From: Odontocerum albicorne
Taxonomy: Eukaryota > Arthropoda > Insecta > Trichoptera > Odontoceridae
DNA: 64,000 bases
Assembly (NCBI GenBank): GCA_949825065.1
Contig: OX463839.1
Location: forward strand, 30,947,540 to 31,011,539
Direction: 5' to 3'
A program made the translations under genes and the position numbers. The notes under the pieces were generated by a model. The model made no database searches and was not told where the DNA came from. It saw only the letters and a list, made by a program, of their open reading frames with translations. This document shows, piece after piece, positions 1-10,800 of this stretch (positions are counted from its first letter, which is position 1; each line of letters begins with the position of its first letter).

Positions 1-1780
1 CTGGAATAAAAATAGAATCGGATTATTTCAGTGATTTTATTTAATTGGGCCAAGGATCATTTTTATTTTTTATGTCAGCTCATCGTTGAACTGTTGAGAA
101 AGTAGCACATAGGTTTTTCCAATGAGTAATCCACCCATGCTTAATATTAAACTTGAGTTTCGAGGGGCCTATCAGTGGGACTGAACAACATTTTCACTGA
201 AGCTTTGGAGATCCTTTTTATTCGTGTTGGGTGGTTAATTTTTATTTGAAGCGCCATCTGTGCGCGCTCACTGGGTGTTATTATTTTTAAAGTAAGAAGA
301 AAACGACCTCCGTGACCTTGTTCGATCCCCGTTGGAACCCATTTTTTTCTAAAAGGATTCCAGTCTTTTTTCTTTTAAGGCCTCTTTAACATATTTCTAG
401 TTGGTTGGAAGATGCTGCCACATGGCAATAAACCCACCAGGTTGTAGTTGGAATAGTTGTCCAGATAGATATACAGATATACATGTACATCAACTTGATC
501 CAAAATCTCTCCTTGAGATTTGTTAATTGTAATTATTGTTTTATTGATAACAATTTATGGAATGGAAATACGAGTATAATCCTTATTGCCAGGTTCGTAT
601 TTTTTATCCCATTACGGGAAGTAATGCCAAAAATCCTTGTCCATCGCACTAAATAACTTATTTCTGCTTTAACAATAACACAGTCAGTGAAAAAAACACA
701 GGTGGCGTATCTATAGAAACGAAACTCAACCCCATGAAACATGAAAAAAGGATCTTCAAAACCCGCCCCACCATTAGCCACCCCGCCACTTCATTAAAAA
801 GCTTTAGTTGTAATTTCAAAGACCAACTTCAACAATGACAGCAAATCCATTTTCATTGGTTTTGTAAATATGTTTACTTTGAAAACATAATGTATTAGAA
901 AATTCGAGCAATGTTTGTGCATACTCGTACATGTGTTGCGTTTCATTTTCACTTCACGGTCACAGAAAGTTTGGTTCCATTTCAACTATTGAAGCGGCGC
1001 GGCATCCCTGAATGTGTTTCATTAAAGAATTATACTCGTATTTTAATTTGGTAGTTCTGGGTATTCTCAACGTTCGCATCGTCAATTAAATCAGAACTCG
1101 AACAAATGATGAATTTAAAAACAAATTAAATACCTTATGTAATAGCTTCTGCATATACTTGGATATTTTGTTTCATTATCACTTCACGGTTAGCGTATAT
1201 TTTGTTTCACTATCGGCTTAACGGCATGAGGTAAATTATACGAGTATAATACAGATTTACATAAAAACATGCAAAAACATCGTTTCATTGTTTTATTGTT
1301 TTACTACTAGTTAGTTGTTCTTCAAACAAGTATTTTTTTTATATTAAATCAGTTCTTGGTATTGTTGAACCAGAAATGTTAAGTATAAGTTTTATTGAAA
1401 AACTTAAACTATGACAAATAAGACATAAATAAAGTTGTTTTAAATATCAGCTTTCATATTTAATGCTTTTGGATCATAATTGTCATTATTTTGCAGATCC
1501 AAATATTAAATATTTTTCAGTCCAAATATTAATAAATAAAATATAAACCATTTATTATATAAACAAAAAGCAAACAACAAGGAATCATTTGAATACTTTT
1601 TATTTTATTCAATATTTTACGACGTTTTTTTTAAAACAATAATCATCCGGCCATTTACAAAAAATGTTTACCGACTGCTGAGCTATATACCATCTTCAAC
1701 AAGTTTAATAATCAGTCATTCATTATCTACTCGTATGTTACTTGGAATAGTGCAATAATATAATAAATATTGCTACTCAC
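1..1780. other. AT-rich non-coding stretch with SINE debris
   Basis: Apart from a truncated SINE at about 304-445, I recognise no gene, RNA or mobile element here. The open frames are short, AT-rich and unlike known proteins. If the ALDH exon at 1781-1893 belongs to a live gene, its next exon should lie in this stretch on the minus strand. I looked for the expected continuation, a conserved block ending in the catalytic cysteine, and did not find it. Confidence 0.5.
304..445 (+). repeat. tRNA-derived SINE, internally deleted copy
   Basis: This copy begins with the same GACCTCCGTG head as the best SINE copy at 29995-30178. It jumps straight to the B-box TTCGATCCCCG, so about 30 bases between the A and B boxes are missing. 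The body (GGATTCCAGTC, then GTTGGTTGGAAGA) and the 3' end (CATGGCAATAAACC) follow in order. Confidence 0.75.
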
Positions 1781-1893
1781 CATTCTGACAGCTTTGTCTA
1801 AGTCGCAGTCTTCAAAGATGACCAACGGAGACTTTGCACCCAACTCCAAAATCACCTTAATGTTGGATTCCGCACAGGTTTTTACTGCTTGCC
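1781..1893 (-). CDS. Single exon of an aldehyde dehydrogenase domain (ALDH1L-like)
   Basis: On the minus strand a TTTTGCAG acceptor precedes 1893 and a GTGAGT donor follows 1781, so this is a spliced exon of 113 bases: two bases of a split codon plus 37 codons. It encodes the segment around [20 protein letters not shown]. This is the conserved ALDH block that carries the general-base glutamate just before the catalytic-cysteine region. The flanking TCAESN and DLDKAVRM resemble the ALDH half of 10-formyltetrahydrofolate dehydrogenase, which oxidises 10-formyl-THF with NADP. Two oddities are visible: the usual GGKSP is GAKSP, and by my reading the segment before it is one residue shorter than in vertebrate ALDH1L. 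No neighbouring exon was recognised on either side. It may be part of a live gene with distant exons, a nested gene inside an intron of the protease, or an orphan duplicated exon. The family call is firm and the subfamily moderate. Confidence 0.62.
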
Positions 1894-2719
1894 CTGCAAA
1901 ATAATAGATCATTCAGTTTCATTGTTCATAAACTATTTTATTTTTTTATTGTTCATGTATAGATTATTTCTCCCTTCACTAAGTTTATCGTGTTCGGTCA
2001 TGACTCTCAGATCCAAATAAATAAAATGTATTTATGAAAAATGCTAATACATAGTATAAAACTTAAAAAACAGTAGGCTCTCGATTATCCGAGGTCACAT
2101 TAATCGGGTTGCGGATTAAACAAGAAAGGAAAAATTCCTTTTTTTTAACAATTCGTAATATTACTTAAAAAATATCCATTCCACTGCATAATATTATACA
2201 ATATGTACCAAAAAATTAACCTAGTAAAATTGGTAATAAGTAAGACATAAACTCGCACATAAAGATTAATTTGGCGATTTTTTTAATTTGAATAATATTC
2301 GTATCTTATTATCAATGTTATTTTTTTCTTATTACAAAAAATAATATTTTCTTTGATTCCAACGAAGTAGAAATCAAAACAAAATAACTTAAGAGCAGTT
2401 TTCAATACGATGAATCTTTGAAATGATTGTGAATCTACTCGTATATTAAACTCAATCTATTTATATTTTTTTCGCGTTAAAAATATTTTTCAAACATGAA
2501 AACTTATATAACTTAATTGTTTAAATTTTCATATTTACTTTACTGAAAAATGAGATATATGGACTGATTCGTTTTATCAAAATGAATTTACTATTATACT
2601 CTCTAAAAATGAATTATTTCATATAGGATCATGGTAAACTGTTTGGTGCGCTTATTGTAAAGTAACAATATCTTATAATCAACCAGAAAGGTGTTCTTAT
2701 TGTATAATTGTATTGTATT

Positions 2720-2935
2720 ACATTTTCACTGTATAAAATAAGACTTGGTGGGCTTATTGGCATGTGTCAATTTCTTCCAACCAAGTAGGTTGGAGAAGAA
2801 GTGACCAATTATGCCACGGAGGTATTTAAAGGACTTCATGGGTCAGACTGGGACCTTTTTGAACCCCACTGGCCACGGATGGCCAGTGGGGTTCAAAAAG
2901 GTTCTAGTCTAACGAGGTCACGTTATTAATTTAAT
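2720..2935 (-). repeat. Rearranged tRNA-derived SINE copy
   Basis: The reverse strand shows the SINE 3' end (GCCAATAAGCCCACCAAG) and part of the body (CCAACC, CCCAGTCTG). The head is rearranged into an inverted duplication that forms the hairpin at 2853-2902. Confidence 0.55.
2853..2902. repeat. Perfect 23-bp hairpin with 4-base loop
   Basis: Bases 2853-2875 are exactly reverse-complementary to 2880-2902, with loop CGGA. Each arm contains SINE-related sequence: GAACCCCACTGGCCA resembles the tRNA-like head of the dispersed SINE. It looks like a recent foldback formed inside a SINE copy. Confidence 0.85.
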
Positions 2936-3509
2936 CGAATCAATCAATCGAAATTAAAACTTGCATGATTAAAACGTTTTTAATCAAAACTAAATTAATA
3001 TAACTAATGTGAAAAAAATAACAACTTAGCCATTTTTTTATGCTCATTTAAATTATAGTGATATTTGAAATTGAATAATTCAAACCAACTTTTATAATAA
3101 GACTTACCCCGCCATCTTGGTTAACCGTGCTTTACTCAAATTTTCAGGACCACAGCCCTCAAAGTAGAATATTTAAATTTTATTAAATAACTCCATCTGA
3201 AAGTGTTCCGTTCCTTTTCAATAAATATGAATACAGCCTCAAAGGTGAGAAAAAGAATACTCGGCTCGACAAAGACATGACACATTTTCATTGTTTGCGT
3301 TCGCGGTTTATATCCAAAACGAGATTTCTGCGAAGTTTGTTTTATTGTTCGAACTTAAATTGTTGGAAAATTAATTTTCATGGCCCCGTATTCTGATAAA
3401 ACTAGTAAACATATTTTTATGAGGCATTTTAATTATTGTTTTCATTACATTTAACATTAGAAATTGAAAAGGTAATTCATACTTTTAAAATATGAATGCT
3501 TAACTGAGG

Positions 3510-3740
3510 ATTATTATACAGTATTACACTTTCGTTATGTACAGTATAACCTGGCGGGCTTATTGTCAAATGGCAATCTCTTTTAACCAACTAGAAATAT
3601 ATCAAAGAATCATTAAAAGAAAATCATACTGGACTACTTTTAAAAAAAATCTTGTTTCCAATGAGAATCGAACCCACACCCCCCGGGTTCGTAGACAAGC
3701 ATCTTATCTACTAGGCCACGAACATCGTGATAACGGGGTT
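3510..3740 (-). repeat. tRNA-derived SINE, near full length
   Basis: Read on the minus strand, it has a tRNA-like head with B-box GGGTTCGATTCTC at about 3664-3676, the linker CAGTATGA, the GTTGGTT-type block, then ATTGCCATTTGACAATAAGC and the 3' tail TATACTGTACATAACGAAAG. This copy shows the family's 3' end beyond what the 29995 copy retains. Confidence 0.75.
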
Positions 3741-4359
3741 TTCCATTGAAAAAGTATTGTAAATCTTCATAAACGTTAAGAAAATTTGGAGGAAAACAGC
3801 GTTTTTGGAAATGAACTTAAAGTAACCAATGTATGTATGTCGTCACGAGCTTTTATTTACTTTAAAATTAAATCGAGAAAAAAAATACTTAAGGAACATT
3901 TACATTGAAATTCGTCATCTATTGGCTTAATTATAAACCATAAAAATTTTAGACGATGTTTCAATATCAAGAACAATTTTATTCACACTAAATCAAACTT
4001 CAAGTAAAATAAAATCTGGATTATCCGTTTTGAAATGGAAATAATAATAACGTTTGGCTTCGAAGAAATCTTGAAATATTTTCATTTGAAGCCTTCTTTG
4101 AATTCACTGTAAACAACAATTCTTTGATGTGAAAAACTCTGGCTTATAGAACAGAACAATATTTATTCAGTTTTGTGATTTAACTTGCGTAAGCAGCGAG
4201 ACTTTAGAATCGGAGTGACCTAAATTAAAATCTAGCGCTCAGGGCTAGGAGGCCTTCATCCGATCCCGATTTGAAACTGCCTGTTTTACGATTTAGCTTG
4301 GCAGGGTAGTCAAATTTAAGTTCCACCGTGACCTTACTCGGCTCATAATATACCTTATC

Positions 4360-4382
4360 ACTCGACTCGACTCGACTCGACT
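4360..4382. repeat. Short (ACTCG)n microsatellite
   Basis: Four full ACTCG units and a partial one run head to tail. Confidence 0.9.
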
Positions 4383-4510
4383 AGACACCATTATTTTAGC
4401 GTATTTATGATTTTCAGAATGTGGAAAGATTGCTTAGTTATTGTTCTGATTTTTTTTTATTTTCCAACTTACCTGTAAGTAGTTAAAAAAAATATGACTA
4501 AATAATTTTT

Positions 4511-4570
4511 GAGCTAGGTATGGTATTTTATATTATTTTTGAGCTAGGTATGGTATTTTATATTATTTTT
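4511..4570. repeat. 30-bp tandem duplication
   Basis: Two identical copies of a 30-base unit starting GAGCTAGGTATGG lie head to tail, about 110 bases before the first visible protease exon. Confidence 0.95.
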
Positions 4571-4682
4571 GCTTACTTCCAATATTGGAAAGTAGGATTT
4601 TATTTCATTTAAACCATTTTTACTATTAAAATTTCTATGAAAACATATTTTAAATTTAATAAACTGCTTTTTTGGTAACCAG

Positions 4683-4835
4683 AAACTATGCGTCGCTGTG
4701 GATTCTTTCTGGACGTGTTTGGGCTAACAATGCCGGAATACCTTCAGTGTGATTTCTTTCCCGAATCTACCGACACCGATGTTTGTCTCGGTCATAGGGA
4801 AGTTCGCGAAGCCAGGGTTCGAGCTCAAAAACCAG
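4683..4835 (+). CDS. Protease exon: C-terminal half of Frizzled CRD
   Basis: The acceptor is GGTAACCAG before 4683 and the donor GTAAGA at 4836. It encodes [20 protein letters not shown] followed by QCDFFPES and DVCLGH, the last cysteines of a Frizzled cysteine-rich domain. The exon starts with two bases of a split codon and ends with one. The ATG at 4688 is in frame, but a start there would leave only half a domain and ignores the good acceptor, so I read it as internal. Confidence 0.88.
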
Positions 4836-7800
4836 GTAAGACAAACGCAAAATTTTAATATTTAAAAAAAAAAAATTTCTTTTAGACAAAGTCCTTAGCT
4901 AAATATTTAAAAAATGCTATTTAGTAAGACAATTAAAGCATATTCTTTGTGGAGATAATATACAACCCATATATTTATTTTAATTTGTAATTAGAAAAAA
5001 AACAACCACATCGTCGTTCGAAAAATCACAATTATTTACACTTCTAGGTTAATACGAAAAACTGTTTACTTTCTAGTAGACTGTTTAATGTTGATTAATT
5101 CAATTTTTCCACATAAATAAGTGATAATTTATATTAGAATTATCAACTAAAAACAAGTTAATTCTTAAGACGAATATTGAGTTCTTTAGTTAATAAATGT
5201 CAAAAAACAGGATGAATAATAATCGAAAGCGTTCAATATGGTTGAATTTTCATGAAATTAATACATTACGAAAGGATTGTGGATACTTCCTCCAATGGAT
5301 TTGAAGGGGTTTTAATGCGACATAAAGTACTACAGTCCGACAAAATACAACGGGCATGTGAGTTTCCTGCAAGTAAATCATGCGGCACAACTACTCGCAT
5401 GTGTGTTAGATTATGGGCGGTGTTTCCAGTGTGCCCGACAGGCTTCCAGTGCGACACGAAGCGCTGCATCCCGGCGGACTGGCGCTGCGACGGGCACGTG
5501 GACTGTCTAGATCAGACGGACGAGCTCAACTGCAAAAGCTGCGGTCGCGGCACCATCCATTGCGGGGAGCGCCGCTGCATGGCGCAGAGCCATGTCTGCG
5601 ACGGGAAAGTCGACTGCCCTTGGGGACAGGACGAAAGGAATTGTTGTAAGTCTCTTACTCGTATTTATAGGTTCTTATTTAATATTCTGTATTATTTATT
5701 TATTATGAAGTAATATATTCGGAGGAAGTTGATATTCATTAAGGTAATATCTTAATTGAGAGACAGAAAGAGAGTAGAGGACATGTTACAGTAGTCAAAC
5801 CATTGTGTCATTTTTATTAGTCTCATATACTGGTATTTCTGCCACCACACGCTACCACTGAAGAAAACAAGATTAATTCCATTCATATATTAAATATTGA
5901 TATTTTACCTACTAAGTGGTTGATTGCAAGTATTTAATCCAACAGAAGTCATTCTTCGCATGATATGTACTTGTATATAAATTTGATATGTAAATAATAA
6001 ATGCTATTTAAGTATTGTATGTCATTTATTTAGTATGGAATATTAAGAAAACAAAGTATTAAATTTAACAACACGCAGGGAAATATGTTATTTAGTAAAT
6101 GTAAATATCCGACTATATGAAGAAGATAAAAATTATCTATTTTTATTTTCTTTAAAAACTAAAAGAAAATCAAGTGCTTCTAAGCCGTAAGATTTATATG
6201 AACAAGCCCATTATCAGGATATTGGTTCCAAGTTCCAATGTAATACCCTCGTCTTCTAAGGAATTATATTGAAAAAGTTTCACTCATAAAAATACAAGAG
6301 CGAGGGACGCTTGGGAAGCTTTCTCTAAAATTGCTACCGGTCACCACAACTTTACGATCGAATTTAATATTCAAATAACAATAACTCCAGTTCTTCAAGG
6401 TATACTCGTATATTTTAAAACAATTTTAACAAGAAATTACTTTGTTATTCCACTAATTATATCAATACAAGTATTTCTACTTCCTATCCCGAGGCTCTCT
6501 TCAGGCTAACCATTCCGAGATATGAGGTAGAAACACGCGTAGCGGGGATTAATAGAATTAGTGGAATAACAAAGTAATTTATTGTTTAATTTTCTCATGT
6601 GGAATTCCACAAAGTTAAATCCTAAACGTTTGATAAATTTTTAAAACATTAACTTTGAATATGCGAGTATAATTCAGCATGGAATATCAATTTATCATTC
6701 GATTAGTCTATATCGATCCAAAATATGATGACCTCTCCCAATACTAATGTTTTTTTAACATTTCCAGTGTATTTATTGTTGACGAATTTTTGTCGGGCGT
6801 GAATACTGGTCATAATTTTCGCGTTTTTTGTGTATATTTTATGTACATGGGAATGTAAATAACTGTTCAGTTGATATAAATTAATATAACTAAGCAATGT
6901 AAAATCAATTTTCAAAACGACATAAAACGTTAGACTCCTCAAACTTTTAAATAATATTTTGTGCTTGCAAATTAACCAGAAAACAAAATAATTACATAAA
7001 ATAAGTTTTTGTATCATTTTATTGCATTTGTTTTGTTTTGGATACAACCCGGCGGGCTTATTGTCATATGAAATTTCTTTCAACCAACCAGATTCCCCAA
7101 ATTCGAGTTAAAACTGATAACGAAAAGTAAAACATTTTCCAAAAATATATTTGCTAACTTTTTCATAGCAATTCAAGAAAATAGGGGAAATTAAACGACA
7201 AGTATTGATAGGTGTAAGGAATCGGAAACATTTATTTGTCTAAAGAGTATCCTAAACTCGGGAAATTGAAATTTGAGTCTTGTATACAGTACCAACAAAA
7301 TGTCCTAAATTCAAAATCTAGACAATACCAAAATTATATTAAGTATTGGCACAACGTAAAATTTTATGTATCATTAACAAAGTTCGAAAACAGCGTTAAC
7401 GAAGTTTTGCTTCTTTGTTGTAAAACGCCTGAATAAGACTGCTGAAGAATTGAGGTATAACAGTGTTTCTCAAACATTAAATAAAAAAGTGTTTTGATCG
7501 GAATGAAAGTCAATTATCTTTATCATCCGATTAGATACTTTTCTGGATGAAATGAATGAATTTTCTGTATTTTTACGCATCTAGCACAGTGACGCGGAAG
7601 CGAAACGAAAACGGACCGTTCCATACGGTTCAATTTCATATCGCTTTCGCGTAGTACGCCATTCTGAACGGTAGACCGAATGCAAACCGAATCCACCCCA
7701 TTTTGATGTTAGACATACGCTATACTGTCACGTTAAGCTTAAATCTAGCCGATTTATAATATAAAATAGCACATCATGTATAGTGACAATGGTTCTGATA

Positions 7801-10800
7801 CTGAAGAACGTGCCGAAGATGAAACTTTGTTATCCAGCAGTGACAATAATTCTAATATCGAAGAAGATACATCTTTAACCAGTTGTGAAAGTGATACTGA
7901 TAGTGATACCGAAGAAGAAATTTTGTTATTGAGCCTAGCATTGGAAAGAAAACGTAGCGTTTGGGTTGATGACATCAATAAAAAAGAAAAACTCATGGGG
8001 AATACGCAAATTTATGCATAGAATTGATGTGATATGATAACAGATTTTATGGATATTTTCGAATGAATGTTCATACTTTTGAAAAGCTACGTGGATTATT
8101 AGAACCATACATAACAACACAGCAAACAGCATACACATGGACTGGAGAACCTATAAGCTCAAAAGAAATACAATTTTTTCTTAGATAACAGTTTATTTTT
8201 AAATTATCGATACAAAATGTTTATTTTCTATTATTTATGTCTAAAAAGAATTAATGAAACATTCACTGGTTGGCATCTTCAGTAAATAAGTTGTCACTGT
8301 GACTCATATCGTATATAAATGCTCGTTCTCTTACAGCTAAAATCAATTTTTCTGTTAAATTATCCATTTCAAATTGATTTTGGATTTGAAAACACGAGCG
8401 AAACTGCGAAAATCTGTCGATACGTACGAACTTATCGCGGACGCCCGGCGAACTGAATCCGGTCCGCTTTCGTTCCGCGTGATGTGTGTTATGAGTCATT
8501 CAAAAACATGATAGACAGAGTTTCGCTATTCGCTAACGTTTCGTGTCGGTCCGCTTCCTTTTCGCTTTCACTGCAGTGTGCTAAGACTCAATTGTATATC
8601 ACAAAAATGTCTAGAATATCGTATGAAAAGGAGAAATAAGTGAATGGACATAAATGTCCTGGACCAGCAGATAAAACTGAAAATATCTATGCATAATAGC
8701 AACAAATAAAACAACGTAATGTAGATCAGGACATTTGTTACGCTACTCGTATATCGTCCGCACCAGTGGACTTAATTATAAAATGCACGTTTTGCATTCG
8801 GCCTTTCTACATTTGATTCACGGCACCAAACTTCAGACTGTTTTTATCTGACTATTGTTATCGTGGTGGTAGTTTCCTAGCATACGAGTTAATTCGAATA
8901 ATGCTTTTGAAGTGAGATTTGCTTTCCAAACACAGCAATATAATTTAATTGATACATTATCGTCCTCGTTGCAGGGCCTCGTAGTCGATGATCCCTTCGT
9001 CATTCCAACGTAAATTTAGTTGGAAAGCGAAGTTGCGCCGTGGAGTTAATGTGTCTCCTCTTTAAATTAGTGAGCCTTTGCACACCAGCAAACTCACCGG
9101 CCACACCACTGTACTTGAACCGACGGCACAACGAAGTGAGGCGATCGGAGCACACGGGCATTTTTTTTTTCTCTTTTTGAAAAAATAGATTTGATGGAAG
9201 TCATAAGCATCCTTATATTCTCGAATACTAGGCGGTAGCACAGCGCGGGCTTCGAACCGGTGACCTTCCACTCTTGCGGGCATTGCCGTGCAGCCATGGA
9301 CCTCAATTGTATAATATAATGCTAACGTTTTCTCGTGCAGTTGATAAGCTACTTCATTATCATTATATAACACAACTCATTTGTATTAAATTTCCTAAAT
9401 TATTTCATTTTATTGTTGGATTATACTATATCTCCGTTATATAAAATATAACCTCGCAGGTTTATTAGCATATAGCAATTTATTCCAACTATTCAGAAAG
9501 ATTTTCAAAAGACTTAAGTAAAAACCAGACTGGAACCCAACATGGGTGGCTTTGTAAAACACGCGTTATGCCAAATAGGTCACGGAGGTCGTCAATTTAT
9601 TCTTGCCTGCCAAAATCTACATTCTTTCACTATTACATCACTATTACAAAGAACGATATTGATCCGCGGACCTTAATTTGAGAAGTGGCAGTATTTCGTT
9701 TTGCGAGTCAAGGCACGCAGCTCATAAACAATCCTGTATTCCCGGGCCCTAGAGAGCTCCTAATAGTTATTGCTGCTGAACCTTCGAACGGGGAATAAAA
9801 TTAATATTTTTTCACGCAGATTTTCTTCGAATATCTTTATGGGGAAATTCTCTTTGTGAAATAAGAAACAATCAAACTATTTGTACCATTCAACGATAAC
9901 TACTTTCATTTGATTTTGATAGAAACTTTCGAGATAAAATACACGAAAATTTGATTACGCTGGCTGAGGCTCATTACGTATTCTTCATAGTTTGTATATT
10001 ACTTTAAGAGTTCATTTCTAATTTGAATGTCGAACGATAAATACTATTAGACACGATGACAATTTCCTGAATCAGCGTATTACGAGTATTTACCAAACTT
10101 TCTCAAAGTAGTTCAATACTTATTCATTTATATTTGGGTACTTTCAAAAATGAGCAATACCCCCTTTAGCTGGTGTCCATAGTTCAACAACATGTGTTCA
10201 TAGTGTAAAACATAATAAGTACCAATAATTTAATTATGTAGGCTCATGGTGCAGTATTGAGAAATTCATATTATATACACTGTAAGCTACTCCAGATATA
10301 ATATTATGATGGTAGCAGAAACTAAGGTTAACTTAGAAATGGGTGTTCATAACTATTCTGTTGAGTATTATGCCTTTTCTTCTTCATCAGTATCGGAGAC
10401 AGTTACCGCCTTCAATAACATTCTTAAAATAACGATAGTGTTGTCGTGAAAGCTTTGCGCGTATTGACGTGTCGTATTTAGGAAATGAATGGCTTGAATG
10501 GCGAACTACTTTTGGAATTGGAGCTTTGTTTGATGCCATACTAAAATTGGAAGGAAAGTAGAATTACATAGAAGTCTTATGACGTTTTAATCGAGTAGTA
10601 AAAAACAGTTGTAAAACTACCCTTATTTCAATTTAGCTATTTGCTATGACTAGACTTGGATAACGATACAGGCTTTAATGTTTGCAAATTTTAAGTAATT
10701 AGATTCTTTGAATTGAGAGTAAAGTGATTTTTTTGCGAACGACTTACCTTTGGTAAAAACGCTTTGTATCCATAGAAATGTTACGACTGCCGCGTGCCGC

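Larger units (their letters stand above)
1894..4682. other. Non-coding interval between ALDH exon and first visible protease exon
   Basis: This interval contains two minus-strand SINE copies, a 23-bp perfect hairpin, a pentanucleotide run and a 30-bp tandem duplication, listed separately. I searched for the exon carrying the first half of the Frizzled domain, which must precede 4683, and found none. The upstream exons therefore probably lie before base 1, which would put the ALDH exon inside an intron of the protease gene on the opposite strand. Confidence 0.5.
7582..8583. mobile_element. PIF/Harbinger DNA transposon, internally deleted
   Basis: The ends form imperfect terminal inverted repeats: TAGCACA, GAAGCGAAA and GCGGACCG-type blocks recur at both edges in opposite orientation, with small indels. 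Inside lie the beginnings of the two genes typical of this superfamily, facing each other: transposase on plus and a MADF-like protein on minus. Both stop after their N-terminal parts, so roughly the middle of a 3-kb-class element is missing. The family's usual 3-bp target duplication is not clear; both ends are flanked by TA. Confidence 0.65.

Noticed and set aside
3640..3740. tRNA-like sequences with B-boxes (also at 30010, 28575 and 50830)
   Set aside because: They continue into a shared SINE body and do not fold into convincing standalone tRNAs.
4688..4690. ATG in the first visible protease exon as a translation start
   Set aside because: It would begin in the middle of a Frizzled domain, and a good acceptor lies directly upstream.
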